Numbered from the stretch's first letter, positions 21,038-33,040 are shown. The stretch is 64,000 nucleotides of DNA from Hypericum androsaemum (GCA_963995505.1 OZ023195.1:4546109-4610108); one strand, 5' to 3'. Notes: a model not told the origin generated them from the sequence alone. A program made the numbers and translations.

Positions 21038-21919
21038 GGAAAAATTTTACTTTAGTACCTTGTAGTTTGGCCGATTGACACTTACAATTCCGTGATAAAA
21101 AACTTCTTAACATGTCCCCGAGGTTTCAAAAGGACCTCACGGGCAGCTTCTCTCTTGCCCGAAATCAAAACTAAGCCGTTTTGATATCTACATGACACGC
21201 TAATTAGGCAAAAGATTTACACCTTTATTGCTGACGTATCTTGAATGCAAATTTTAATATAATCCCAACTTCATTAATATTTATTCAAAAGTACCATCTC
21301 CTTCCTCCAAACAAAACCACATCCCATCTCCATCTACTCCAATCCTCCTTCTCCGAGCCGCCTCCCTTTTCTCCAAGTCGTCTCCATCTTCTTCCTCCTG
21401 ACATTCTTCACCTTCCCCCTCTAACACCGCCGAGTCGTTTTGAATCTCGTCCAACGGTGCCTCCTCAATTTCCGGCGACGTGTGGGGATTAGTAACTAGG
21501 ACAATGGCGTCGGTTACTTTTCTTAACGAGCGTGGTGGTAATATATCCAAGAGAGTAATATAAGTTGAGATTTTAGGTAATTTTTTTTTACTACAAGACG
21601 ACAATCATAATAAGATGAAAAATATTTTTCGAATTTGTAAAGTATGCAAAAATATAGGGGAGGAGAAAGAGGAAAGAGGAGAGAGAGGGGAAGAGAGGGG
21701 GAATGAGAGGAGAGGGGACTTGCACGTGGCGCCACGTCATCAGCAAACTCTGATGTAGTTGGTCCACGTGGTCGGGCAGGGTCCGGGTAAGACGAGCAAG
21801 GTTCGGGCAGCTGCCCGGGCCTCTAGTTGATTTTAATTGGACTAAGTTTGACTCAATTGATACATTTTAACTTACTTGATTATTCGCGATACTACAAGGT
21901 ACTTAAGTAGACTTTTCCC
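21038..21919. mobile_element. Mutator-like element with long TIRs
   Basis: The ends are GGAAAAATTTTACTTTAG on the left and the inverse of GGGAAAAGTCTACTTAAG on the right, with arm similarity through GTACCTTGTAGT and, deeper, the GGGCAGC/GCTGCCCG motif. The same arm family borders the element at 22420-23838. No transposase is seen, and I could not find a clean target duplication. The interior encodes an unrecognised ORF on the minus strand. Confidence 0.7.
21281..21604 (-). other. Unrecognised 107-codon ORF inside transposon
   Basis: An acidic-rich ORF on the minus strand, with SLRKVTDAIVLVTNPHTSP followed by an E/D-rich part (GEECQEEEDGDD). It lies between the inverted arms of the 21038-21919 element. 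The composition is more gene-like than the flanks, so it could be a captured exon. I do not recognise the family and there is no sign of its own promoter. Confidence 0.25.
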
Positions 21920-22419
21920 TATTCAAAAATATTGGGACCCAGAATTACCATTTTTCTGAAAATATTAATTATTACGATAGAAAAATTATTATATTTTATC
22001 ACTAATCTAAAACCTAAATTTTTCATCAATTTAGAGAAGTTTTCACTTTTTTGAGAGAGAAGTTATCACTTTACAATAAGTCATGCTATCACCACCTAAG
22101 ATTTTATTTTGTATAAGTGTCGCCACCTAAGAAAAGGGTTAAAATGTATTTAAATACTTTGTATTATTGAAAATAGATATTTAGATCTTTGTGTTATAAA
22201 AATACCCAAAAAATATTCCGAGTTTTTTTGAAAAATAAATTTTACATCTATATCAGGATTTAAACCCTGAATCTCCTAGATATTAACAACGCTTTATGCC
22301 GTTAAACTGAAGTCCTTTGGGGAAAAAAAATACCCGAGTTATTGGCAACACTAGAATTTTCTTATGGAAAAGTTCATCATACCCTTCCGCAAAATAAAAA
22401 CCTTAGAAAATTAATTTTT

Positions 22420-23838
22420 GGGAAAAGTCTACTTTAGTACTCTATGGTATAGCTCAAAATTACTTTAGTACCCTGTGGTAAAAAACTGACCAATCGAGTC
22501 ATACTTATTCCAATTCTAATTAACATCAAAAAGGTCCACGGGCAGCTGCCCGAACCCTACCCATCCTGCCCGAACGCTGCCCGGCCATGTGGAACAGCCA
22601 CATTAGCATCCGCTGATGACGTGGCACCATCTCTCTCCTTTCTTCCCCCTCTCCCTTCCCTCTCTCTTTCTCTCCCCTAGAAAAGTTTATGTCCCCTCCA
22701 ACACCTTTCACATTGTTTCATCAATGAGGTAGGTATCATCAACCATAATGCGCCGTATCATCAACCATAAAAACCTTCATCTTCGTATAAAACTTATCAA
22801 TAGGAGATTCAATCTAACGAAAAGTGAACAACTCAAACCCATATTCAACCAAACAAAGATGAAGGAGAATTTCTGGATTTGATCACTTACACACCAAACC
22901 CTTAATTAAACCCAGGTTTTTGTAATTTTTATAAGAAGAAAAAAAACCAGGTACCAGAAATGAACTAATCCCCCAGTACAACTTTGATACACTAGCACCA
23001 TTTATACCCTAGAAGACCCTAAACCCAGACACCGATGACCACTCCTCTTCTCGTCATCCACCACCTCCGGCACCTTCAACAACCACAGCCCAGCGGGGAG
23101 CCTCCTTGACGTGTGGGCCCTCCTCGTGGATGGCGATCACGCGAACCCCCGTCGCCTCCCCCGCCCTCCAAGGGCAGCACACCTTCGGCTACTGATAGTA
23201 GTGCCTCGCCGCCGAGCCGGTGGGGCCCTGGCGGTTGCTGTACGTTCGTCGATTCCTGCTGTACCTGCCGCCGTCTAAATCCATCGCCGGATCCTAAACC
23301 ATAGCTTCCAGGCCCAGTGGCGGACAGAGGATTTAGGGGAAAAGAAGAGGTTTCGCGGTCGATTCCTAACGAGGACGAAGAGCGAGCAGTGAGTGTCGTG
23401 TAGTATTAACGGGATCGCCCCTTTGCTCGTTAAATAACAACCAGAACCTTAGTGGAACGCGTCCTCCATACTGGGCTTGCGTTAGCTTTGGGTGAGTAAT
23501 GGCATTTTCTTGAGAATGTGTTGCAGGGATGTGGTTGGAGTGGAGGGAATTTGATTTTCGAAGTGGTTTCTGATGAGAGAGAGAGGGGGGGGAGGGAGGG
23601 AAGGAGGGAGGGAGAAGAGAGGGGAAGAGAGGAGAGATGCTACGTCATCAAAAATTAGTGATGTGGCTGGTCCACATGGCCGGGCAGCGTTCGGGCAGGA
23701 CGGGTAGGGTTTGGGCAGCTGCCCGTGGACCTTTTTTATGTTAATTGGAATAAGTATGACTTGGTTTGTCAATTTTTTACCACAGGATACTAAAATGATT
23801 TTGGACTATACCACAGGATACTAAAATGGACTTTTCTC
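22420..23838. mobile_element. Nested Mutator-like element with GC-rich cargo
   Basis: Inverted arms of about 270 bp: the left starts GGGAAAAGTCTACTTTAG and the right ends CTAAAATGGACTTTTCTC. Shared inner landmarks are ACCACAGGRTACTAAA, GGCAGCTGCCCG, CATGTGGACC-like and GATGACGTGG/TACGTCATC. The flanks are TTAATTTTT (22411-22419) and TTTATTTTT (23839-23847), a 9-bp target duplication with one mismatch, as expected for Mutator. No transposase is seen. Confidence 0.78.
23030..23330. other. GC-rich cargo, possible captured gene fragment
   Basis: In the middle of the nested element the composition turns GC-rich and exon-like. On the minus strand one frame reads VRVIAIHEEGPHVKEAPRWA (around 23030-23135). 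I do not recognise the gene. The sharp change in composition between AT-rich arms is the usual picture of a captured fragment. Confidence 0.35.
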
Positions 23839-24036
23839 TTTATTTTTTATTTTATCATCCTCTCTTTCTTCTGCCTCGCCGGAGCCGCCACTAAAAGAGA
23901 ACCCAATATACCAAAAAGTATTTAGAGAGTAACAACAACTAACGAAAGAAGATCGCATCTTGGAGATCTCAAATATAAAGCGAACCAATCACACAAAATA
24001 TAAAAAATTAATTTTCTTTTTCTTTTCTCATCCTCA

Positions 24037-24420
24037 TCAGAACCTGAGTTCTGGATCAGGGATGACCCTGAAGATGTCCCACTTGGTGAAGCCATTGAAT
24101 TGAAATCAGACCCCAAAAGATTCAACCTTTATGATCCCTCGTTCCTTTTTTTGCAAGGGGAAATCAAGAGAGAAACTTTATTTTACCCAGATGGTGATTA
24201 CTTAGACTCAAACAAAGCAGAAAGACACTACTAGTAACGGTAAATTACGCTTATTATTACAAGCCGGAGAGAGTTGAATATATGTAGTTTAGGCCTAAAG
24301 ATCGGATCTTGAAGCAAAAATTATGAAACATAGTACAGCCAGTTGAGGTAGACAACAGAGAAGGATTGAACAAGAGTCCTGTGCCTGAAGGTGGAATTTA
24401 TCATACACCATAAAGGAAGA
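24037..24420 (-). pseudogene. 5' leader and start of an S1-group bZIP gene, captured
   Basis: The minus strand contains a conserved-peptide uORF (24321-24404) and, 226 nt downstream, a main start at 24095 encoding MASPSGTSSGSSLIQNSGSD. This matches the N-terminus of S1-group bZIP factors of the bZIP11/ATB2 type. These regulate sugar and amino-acid metabolism, and their translation is repressed by sucrose through the uORF. Homology ends after about 22 codons, just before the basic region, where the sequence joins arm-like AAAGAAAAAGAAAATTAA. There is no DNA-binding domain, so it cannot make the factor. It lies inside the 22131-24597 element. Confidence 0.82.
24321..24404 (-). CDS. Sucrose-control conserved-peptide uORF (SC-uORF), 27 codons
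   Basis: From ATG at 24404 to TAA at 24321 the peptide starts MINSTFRHRT, continues LVQSFSVVYL and ends NWLYYVS. This is the C-terminal part of the sucrose-control peptide encoded upstream of plant bZIP11-type genes, which stalls ribosomes when sucrose is high. Compared with the usual RRRTHLVQ it has RHRTLVQ (one residue fewer) and a YLNW variant of FLYW. The usual N-terminal part of the uORF is missing at the transposon-arm junction. The downstream main ORF is truncated, so any present role is doubtful. Confidence 0.78.
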   Translation of the reverse strand: MINSTFRHRTLVQSFSVVYLNWLYYVS

Positions 24421-24597
24421 GAGAAGAAAGAGAGGATGGGAAAAGAAAAAAGAAAAAAGAAAATTAATTTTTCATATGAAAATTATAGTGTTGTCAATAA
24501 TTCGGAGAATTTTTATAGGTAATTTTATAACACATAGGTCTAAGTATATATTTTTAACAACACAGAGTATCTAAGTTTCATTTATGTCGCATTTCTC

Positions 24598-25470
24598 AAG
24601 AAGAATCTAGAACTAGGGTTTTTGACATTCGAATTTTCTATATATACCTCGCTAGTTCTAAGTTTTAGGGGGATCTTTTCCACTTACATTTTCTCTACAG
24701 ATTTTCTATTATTACTCTGGTTCGGGTATGATTTCATTTCAAGTATTCATAAGACTTTTTTTATTGGTGACTTTTTTCTACCCTCTCTTTTATAATTTTC
24801 ATGCTTTATAATATGATTATGTCAAGTATGATTACCAATAGTAGGGAGTAATTTTCTTTGAGTGCGGTGTCCGTACGGCACACTCGATGGGTCAGATTGT
24901 ATATTAATCATGGTTGTGGTTATTGTTTGGTATAATTAATACTTAGTTTCATTTTTATGTTATTAAGATTGGACTAGACTTATCCTATGAATCCCTATGT
25001 CGTTGCCTAACACCCTCTGGAGAAGTAGGTATAGGTTATTGGTCCAAGATTAATAATATGAGGTGGAGTATGATCTTTAGCTAATTTATTGTCCTAGTGG
25101 TCGTAAAGATGCTGAAACAGCGAATAATACACCTTACAGTCTGGACGGATGAAACTCTATATAGGTGATTCACATGGAGGAACTAAATGAATGATGAATC
25201 TAAATCTTTACCTCGCACTTCAGGTTTATTGATTATGCTATTAGCAGCCTTGGTCGTTGCCTAGCATCCATACATTGGTAATAGCATCGTAAGAAACTGC
25301 GAATACCATTTCATAAGAAATTCATAATTGAACCTATCGACATGTCGTACTTTTCTTTATCATTATTGCATTTACTCTTTTACGCTCTCTGCATTCTCTT
25401 GTCCTTACTTTTCTTCAGTACCTAGTCACTTATTCTACTACTCTCATAATCATCACCTGCGAACTTCTTT
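24598..25470. other. Unassigned stretch before copia element 2
   Basis: No supported gene. It includes a TATATATA stretch near 24640 and two imperfect copies of GTCGTTGCCTARCA (near 25001 and 25250), which suggests retrotransposon LTR or leader debris. The gag and protease of copia element 2 should be here but were not recognised. Confidence 0.35.
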
Positions 25471-26430
25471 TTGCATCGATTGGAGAGGGTATGCACCATG
25501 GTAGTTTTTACTCGCTGGGGCCTATTTCGAAAGTGGGGGTGGTCATGCAATGTCGATAAGGGAGCATCAGCAGGCATCTCACACGAGATACTTGGGCATA
25601 CGTTGATTGAGAAGTTAGGACACTTGCAACATTTATATACGCAAATTCTGTTAGATCACAAACTTTTGTGTGATACATGTTTACGGGCAAAACAGACTCA
25701 ACCCTCTTTTCTGAATAGTGCAATAAAGACTAATTCATGTTCTTACTTGATACATTATGATATTTCAGGTCTTTATAAGACGGCCTTGCTCTCCGGGGTA
25801 CATTATTTCCTCATAGTCATTGATGACAATAGCCGTGGCATCTGGGTGTATCTTATGTGACACAAGTCTGTTGTTGCTCACTTCCTAATTATGTTTTGCA
25901 CCATGGTTGAAATGCAATTTGGGAAGAAGTAGCAGGAAGTCAGAACAGATAATGGGCTGGAATTATGGTCCAATGTTATGATGAACTTTTACAAAGACAA
26001 CATAATATTGTTGCAAACGCCATGTCCATACACGCCAAAATGGTATGGTCGAGCACAAGCATCGATACATTTAGAAATTGCTCGGGCATTGCTTTTTCAC
26101 TCAGGCATGCCAACTTACTTCTGCGGAGAAAGCGTGCTCACGACGGTGTACCTAATTAACCGCCTGTCCACAAGAATCACCAATAACAAAATACCTTATG
26201 ATGTACTCTTTGGTAAGAAGCCAAGTTACACACATCTACAATCCTATAGATGTCTTGTCTATGCGTATATTATAGGCCCGCATAGAGACAAGTTCCAAGC
26301 AAAGAGTAAAAAATGTGTAGTCGTCGGATACCCTGAGGGTTAAAAAGGTTACCGCGTATTCGATCTTGGAGATATGCACATATACCATACAAGGGATATC
26401 ACATTCATGGAGCACATACATCCTTTTAAA
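25471..26430 (+). pseudogene. Copia element 2 integrase remnant
   Basis: The GAG-pre-integrase zinc site is partly present (LGHTLIEKLGHLQ, CDTCLRAKQTQPSF). The catalytic core starts with LIHYDISGLYKT and YFLIVIDDNSRGIWVYL, with a stop at 25858. It continues with RTDNGLE and YTPKWYGRAQ, where the usual glutamate-bearing QNGRVERKH is mutated. The C-terminal part (SYTHLQSYRCLVYAY, RDKFQAKSKKCVVVGYPEG, KGYRVFDL) is well kept. Non-functional. Confidence 0.8.
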
Positions 26431-28344
26431 AGGGATCCCTCACCTGGAGTAGAAATGAGATACCCTCCTTCTCACGCTGATCGGACTTGCGGTGACGAGT
26501 TGGAGAATGACTTGGCACTGGAACAACCACTTGACCCTCAAGAGGAAGTAATTTTGGGGCAAGAGGGCGATGAACCCACCCCAGTCGAGGATAATACATT
26601 AGATAATATGTCTGCAAATCAGAATTTGCCAGTACCGCGATATAGCACGAAACATGCATGCCACCTTTCATCGACCACCCATGACCAGCCCTTTCATCCG
26701 AGAACTCGGTGGTATATCCTTATACTCATTTTTGTCCCGTACTCAAAGTTTTCTGACACTCATAAAGTCTTCCTCGCAACTATCACATAACCTGATAAGC
26801 TAAAGGCTTATTTTTATGCAGTAAAAAGTGAGCAATGGAGGGAGGCAATGACATGTGAGATACAAGCTCTTGAGGCTAATGAAACATGGACTCTCAGAAT
26901 CCCCGCCTTCTGGAAAAAGGGTGATTGACTCCAAATAGGTGTACAAAATTAAATACAAGTCCAATTGAGACGTTGAACGCTACAAGGTGCGCATGTCGCC
27001 AAAGGGTACACTCAGATTGAAGGTATCAATTTTCATGATACAATTATGCCTGTGGCAAAGCTGGTCACTATTTATTGTCTCCTCGATGTGGCTGTCCAGA
27101 AAACACTAGTTTATTATGCGGTTGGACATCAATAATGCCTTTTTGCACAGTGATCTTGACGATACAATTGCGCCTGTTGCAGTCTACATGAAGTTGCCTC
27201 TCGGATATTCATCGACCCATAACAAGTGTGTATGTTGCTTGTTAGAATAACTTAGTGGACTTCGGCAGGCATCACGCAATTGGTACCATAAGTTCACTCA
27301 AGCTCTCTCATATTTTGGTTTTGTTTAGTGTCATTTCGACACTTCATGATTTCATGGAGATCATATTGTTGTTTTTGCATTGATTTATGTGGATGATGTC
27401 ATACTAGCTAGCAATACTTAAGCCAAAATCAAAGAGGTCATTGCATACTTGGACGTCAAGTTCAGAATTAAGGATTTGGGAGCACTGAAATATTTTTTGG
27501 GAATTGAGGCAGCTCGCTTCACAGATTGATTGGTCTTAAATCAATAGAAATACACTATTAACATCCTTAAAGACAGTAAAAAGTTGGGGGGTCAACCCGC
27601 TTCTTTTCTGATTAAGCGAAATTACCAATTAACGACGACAATGGCTACTAATCCAGTTGATGGTAGCCGCTATCACCGTCTGTTTGGGCTCTCTAACTTA
27701 CAGTCACTCGATCAAACATTACATATGTGGTCAGCATTCTAAGCTAGTTTGTCACCAATCCTCAACAGACTTATGTTCATGCAGTTGATCGCGTCCTTTA
27801 CTATCTCAAGCAATCCCCCGGATAAGGCATTTTCTTAATGTCCATGGGCAAGATTGCCCTCACGGCTTATTGTGGCGCTGACTGGAGTGGTTGCCTTATG
27901 ACCCGTCATTCCAGAATGTGCTATTTTGTATTGTTTAGTGGCTCACCTGTCTCCTAGCATACCAAGAAGTAATCAGTTATTGCAAGATCTTCTGGAGAGA
28001 CCGAATATAGAGCCATGGCAACTACTGTTTGTGAACTTATTTAGCTTCGATGGTTGTTTCATGAGTTGTGCACTCTGCAAACCGCACTGACAACACTCAT
28101 TTGTGATAATCAAGTTGCCTTATATATTTAGCAAACCCAGTCTACCATGAACAAACCAAGCATGCCAAAATAGACGGCTACTTTGCCCACGAGCGAGTCC
28201 AGTCTAATAAAATTTCCCCACTGAAGATCGATAGTGTTGGTCAATTGGCAGTTATCTTCATAAAAGCTCTTGGACGTTAACTTTTTCATCGCTTGCTTGG
28301 CAAGTTGAGCATTACGAACCTCCATGCACAAACTTGAGGGGGAG
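26431..28344 (+). pseudogene. Copia element 2 reverse transcriptase-RNase H remnant
   Basis: After a variable linker to about 26790, RT starts with SEQWREAMTCEIQALEAN. Many stops follow. YVDDVILAS near 27390 keeps the catalytic box. RNase H is recognisable from RSSGETEYRAMATTVCELI and LICDNQVALYI. The C-terminus (LLGKLSITNLHAQT-like) is only seen in pieces. It ends in the purine tract CTTGAGGGGGAG (28333-28344). Confidence 0.75.
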
Positions 28345-28555
28345 TGTCAGAGATTACATTTGTTATTCTGTTTCCTCATCTTCCTTATCACGTCCAGATT
28401 ATGCCCTTGATTAGCTCGGCCATATCTTGTTTGGTTACCTTTAGTATTCTGATTTCCTTCCTACTTTCTAAGAGTTAGATTAGGAAAGTTTGTTCACCAG
28501 TAGGCTATTTATGCTATGCTTCCCGTTTGAATAAAATCATGCTCTTGCATTCACA
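28345..28555 (+). repeat. 3' LTR of copia element 2
   Basis: It starts TGTCAGAGATTAC directly after the purine tract and probably ends at CATTCACA near 28555, with a TTTATGCTATGC and AATAAAATC region before the end. The right boundary is tentative because no 5' LTR is available for comparison. Confidence 0.55.
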
Positions 28556-28785
28556 AGAATTCTTAGATCCAAAATTGGAGGAACTTCTTTTGGAAAAAGT
28601 AAAAAATAATAATATCTTCCTTTGGTTAAGAATATGCAATATCCGAATACATACTAGATTAATTAATCTAAGTTCGGGTTTGTCATACCATAGGTAAAAT
28701 GTTATTATCCAAAGTTTAAAAAAAGTTGCATAAACTAGAAACCATAGCTAAAATTTTGATTTTTATCATTTGACATAGTCTTCAC

Positions 28786-29353
28786 TAGGGGTAAGCAAAT
28801 GGTCCGAACCGGACCGATCTGGACCAAACCATAAGAACCAAGAACCATTTTAAGAAAAAAATGAGATCTGAACCAGACCATTTGCTTATCAGTTCTGGAC
28901 CAGAACCGAACCAATTTTTTGGTCTGGTCCGGTTCAGATCCAAAAGATCCACAATTTGATTTTAAAATTTTAAAAAATGGGTATTATAAACTCGAGGAGG
29001 GTGACGAGAGACGACAAAAAGCTCCAAACTAGAGGTGTAAAACAACAACAGATGGTAAAGATATCAAGAGGAGAGATGGCAATCAAGATTTGACATTTAT
29101 AGTTGTCGTAAATGGATGTTGAGAATTGTAAATTGGTTGTTAGTGCACACATAAGCTTCTTTTTTCCTTATATAAAAAAATTATGGTTTGGTCAGGTTCT
29201 CCATGGTTATTTTCAAATAGATCCGAACCAGATCCGAGAACCATATTTTGAACAAACAAAGGACCGATCTGAACCAATTTACTTTGGATCTAGTTCTGGA
29301 TCAGATTTTTTAGTTTGGATCGGATCGGTTCTTGATTTTTTGGCTCACCACTA
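28786..29353. mobile_element. Non-autonomous hAT element
   Basis: Ends TAGGGGTAAGC and the inverse of TAGTGGTGAGCC, with GTCTTCAC on the left (28778-28785) and GTTTTGAC on the right (29354-29361), an 8-bp target duplication with two mismatches. The subterminal parts are rich in GGTCCGAACC/GATCTGAACC motifs in both orientations. No transposase. Confidence 0.75.
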
Positions 29354-32300
29354 GTTTTGACTAATCTAAGTTTGAGTCAGGTATAAATTTTTTTAGATGT
29401 GACAGTTTTCTCAATAGGCATTTAACATAGATGTGTTCCTAAACTTAAATTCTAGATTTTTTTTGTTTAAGTTAGATAACTATTTCCCTAGTTAACAATG
29501 TTTTAAAAAATGACCTGGAAACTGACCCGAGATTTCGGTCGACCTCTGGGTCGATCAGTCCAACCAATCAGACTGTCGACCAGATATTATTTTTTATTTT
29601 ATATATATATATATACACACGTCTGAAAATGAGCTATTTCACCTTAGATATAGGATACTTTGAGACCTCGGACGTGTACGAAAGAGATAGAAAGTTGATT
29701 ACACTGTGAGCTTTAAACTTCCGAACCTCTAAATATGTTGATAGAAAATTATAATTGAATTAGAACAACTTTTTCGGAGAGCCCATCGAGTCCTTTTCTG
29801 TTTGGAAATTGCATCTTCCAGGCCCGTGGGCTTGAAGCTTGAACTATTGTTTCTCTGTATCTCTTGGGCCGTTGACCTCTCGTTTCTCTTTCGAAGAAAA
29901 AACAGAAACAGATTTAAAGCGAGGTCAAGCTCGGACATACAGATGCAGCAGTTTCTCTCTTCCGGCAAGGCTTGCGGATGCCTTTTAGTTGGAGAGAAGA
30001 ACACAGCGAGGGTTTTGTCTGGATATTGGTGGATCACACTATAAGTAATCCGAGAAAGAGAGAGATGACAATGAGAAACTATTATGTAAGTGCCTATAGA
30101 ATAAGAAGTAGGTTACATCATTCCATATGATTGACCAAATAATGGTACAGAGAGACGCCTCTAACACTGCCACGGCCATTATGCACTACTAAGTCGATGT
30201 ACATGTTCGAACACGAGATTTCTGGAAGTTAGAATAATCTTTTATTAGTTGATATACATGTTTGATGGTGTCTGTCCCTCTACTAATATTAGCGTTATTG
30301 ATAAGTTTGAACCCGATAGTCGGATTTGTCAGCTGGTCCGTTTTCACTCTTTCACCATTCGAGGCACCTTGACGAATAAGTACTTTTATACAACAGTAGA
30401 TATTTGTACAAAATATACAATTTGAACATACCAAAATTAATTTACCCTATTCGTTCCGATACTATATCAAAATATGTCGTGTTAGATTGACCCGTATTTT
30501 TCTTTGAAATTACAGATGCCAAAACTGGACCCTGTTAAGCAATAAGCACTAACGCCAAAGATCAGACATCTAGTGGGAGGGTTCTCTAGCTCCACACACT
30601 ACCAATACCTCAGAAAAAAAAAATCCAATTGTGACCCAGAGGACCATCGAAGCCATAAAGAGTGTTGCAGAAGAAAGAATAAACATAAAGAAGAAGAGCC
30701 AGTTTCCTTGGAAAAGAAGGAAATGGGAATATTGCCGAGGCATTACGGTTGTTTGACGTCACAGGAATGTAATCCTAGATACGTACAAATATCAGGGCAG
30801 TGGCAATCCGCTGTCGTTTAGCTAGCGCAAGTATATGATATGTAGCACCTGGCTTTATTCTTGAGGTGGTTCGACCACTTTGATACGCCTGATACTGATT
30901 ATGTCTGCTGGAGGTGTCATCTGTTGTCTGCTCTGTTTCGTTTTCACTTTCTATGCATTGCGAGCAGTTTTATTTCTTCTCATGTAATTAGTATCGCGTA
31001 TGAATACGGGTTAGTCCAAGTAGTAAGAAATTTGAATTACGTAAGCAAATTTTGAGTTCTAACAATGTGAATGGAGAAAGTAGAACCGGGAGAGTTGCCT
31101 CCTTTCAAATTAATCGCTCCTCGTAAATATAGTAACGAAATATTAAAGGGCCCTTAAACAAAAAAATGTAGTTAATATCACAGGGAGCAATTTATAGTAA
31201 CGAAATATTTGTCGTTAAGCATTTTATTTACTTATAATAGAATGTGATCTTTGGGGAATTTGATTACGTTGGAATTATGTGATCTTTGATGAGAAATAAT
31301 GTGATCTGAAATTTTTCAAGCATTCTATTTACTTCAGAACTTGTGAATAGCTCCTCTAGTCTAGGACTCTAAAGGATATTGACAACCAAGAGTTGGAATT
31401 ATTATGGGATTCTCTAAGAGTTCGGTAATTCTTGGCGTTCTGAATTTTGATTTTGATTTAGTTGGGTTCTCGGGTTAGGTTAGGAATGCTATAAATAGCT
31501 AGTCTGTTCGCTATTAGTTTTTTCCGAGAGACTAACTTTGTACAATAGTGGATACAAGGCAGCTCTTTTCCTATTTCCGCTTTTTTCCACTGGGTTTTGA
31601 TTTTTTTGATTTTTAGTGAGATCCTCGGCTGCAACTCCGTACTTGAAGAGTTGGGTGGGGAACTCGTGGATAGGGACTCTTTCACGTAGGGGTTGGGTAG
31701 AACTTTGTACGGTCGGGTAAGGCGTTGTAGATACTTGTATGGTTTTTATTTTGTTTTGTTTTGTTCTTCGTGTAATTTTCAATATTTGCAGTTAATCATA
31801 ATTGAATGTTGGTTTTTATAATGGTGTCTCACAATCATTATGTTGAAATTATCATATTGTTAATGTATGATAAATTTTTTACAAAATATAGAAAATTCAT
31901 TAATGGTTTAGATACCGAAATTCTTACATAATATCAGATAGAGTTTATCAATGATTAGTTTTTGCTCGCACGACTCCCATATCGTGGCACTTTAACGATG
32001 GACTTTCATTTAACCGGACAGATGAAAGCAATTCATTCTTTTGCACTCTGCCTGCAGATTCATGCAAAGAACTCTAGCCGATCATCGAATTTCATCAGCT
32101 CTACTTAAAAAAAATTAATTCATATTTGGATCGATTTGGCAGATTCTAAACAGAATATCAGCTTCAAAATCGACCTCCAACGAAAATCATGTGCAGATAC
32201 ACCCAGAAACTAGATTCCTTCCAAGACAATATGGCACACTCATGCTCGCTGCGTAAGTCCGAATCACGATTCCTTGTATCCCACTCAATCTCAAATGTGT

Positions 32301-32484
32301 GCAGCTGCGTAACAAAAAGAGAGAGGTTTCTGAAGTTGGTCCAGTGGAATATATATTTTGAAGAGCAAAGTTCAACCATTGATTCGAGATCTTCTCCATG
32401 TGAAGCTAGATAGCTGCAGCCAATATAGTGGATCCGAAGATGCCACAGTAAAAAAGGGAGGACGTATTAGAATTTCCGTTTCCA

Positions 32485-32760
32485 ATGAAAATTTTAAGAC
32501 AACGACTAGATGAATTTTTTACACTCATAAATAATTTCATCATTCTTGTAATTAGTATTGTGATAATCTCAACACGTCCTCTTAAACAAAACTCACCTGG
32601 TCAAAATTTGTACGGGCTTTTGCTTCGAAAACATACAATGAAACGGGTTTCGTTTGAGTACAACATTAGACACGGAATCAACCTACTTTTATATTATGCC
32701 AGAATCTTCATATTTAACCAAAAATCTTAAGTTAACGGTAAACAAATCCGTCACTTTTGT
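32485..32760. repeat. Dispersed repeat, copy 1 of several
   Basis: This stretch and 33041-33300 share, in different order, GAGTACAACANT, GAACACGG/GACACGGAATCAAC and TTTTTTACACT..AAACAAT. Weaker members seem to lie near 35200-35270 (GACACGAGATCAACCTGC) and 36450-36540 (TGGATTTTCCGCACTTATAAAC). The identity is unknown; it is probably LTR-derived. Confidence 0.35.
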
Positions 32761-33040
32761 AACTAGCAATATGTTATTATGATCGGTATGGTTCTCCTTT
32801 CTTTTTTAGAAAGATTGGATCAGTACCATGTTCTTAATAAGCATTTTGCCTGAGCTGCAACAGGATTTTTCCGCTCGTAATTTGGATCTGTCGGTTCGCG
32901 TACATCGTTGTCCAATGTAGTAATGCCAGCTCCGCGGTGGTCACTGGCTTGCTTGGAACCGAAGCCAATTTGATGAGTGGTCTAACGTAGTAAAGCTCTG
33001 ATCAGATCTTTTAGCCTTTTGCCGGCATCTTGTTCTTGTC

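Larger units (their letters stand above)
22131..24597. mobile_element. Mutator-like host element carrying a bZIP leader
   Basis: The left arm (22131-22419, continuing at 23848-23875 after a nested insertion) is inverted relative to the right arm (about 24420-24597). Shared landmarks: GTGTTATAAAA, CCGARTTATTGRCAACACTA, GAAAATTAATTTT, then CATCCTCTCTTTCTTCT. The nested element at 22420-23838 splits the left arm exactly inside the shared AAAATTAATTTTT. The interior holds a third partial copy of the inner arm (about 24003-24036) and the bZIP fragment. Terminal target duplications were not resolved, so the outer limits are approximate. Confidence 0.65.
25471..28555 (+). mobile_element. Ty1/copia element 2, 5'-truncated and decayed
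   Basis: Integrase, reverse transcriptase and RNase H of a second copia element, followed by a purine tract and an apparent 3' LTR. Gag, protease and 5' LTR were not found. Protein blocks differ from those of element 1, so it belongs to another copia family. Stops and frameshifts are dense, so it is older than elements 1 and 3. Confidence 0.8.
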
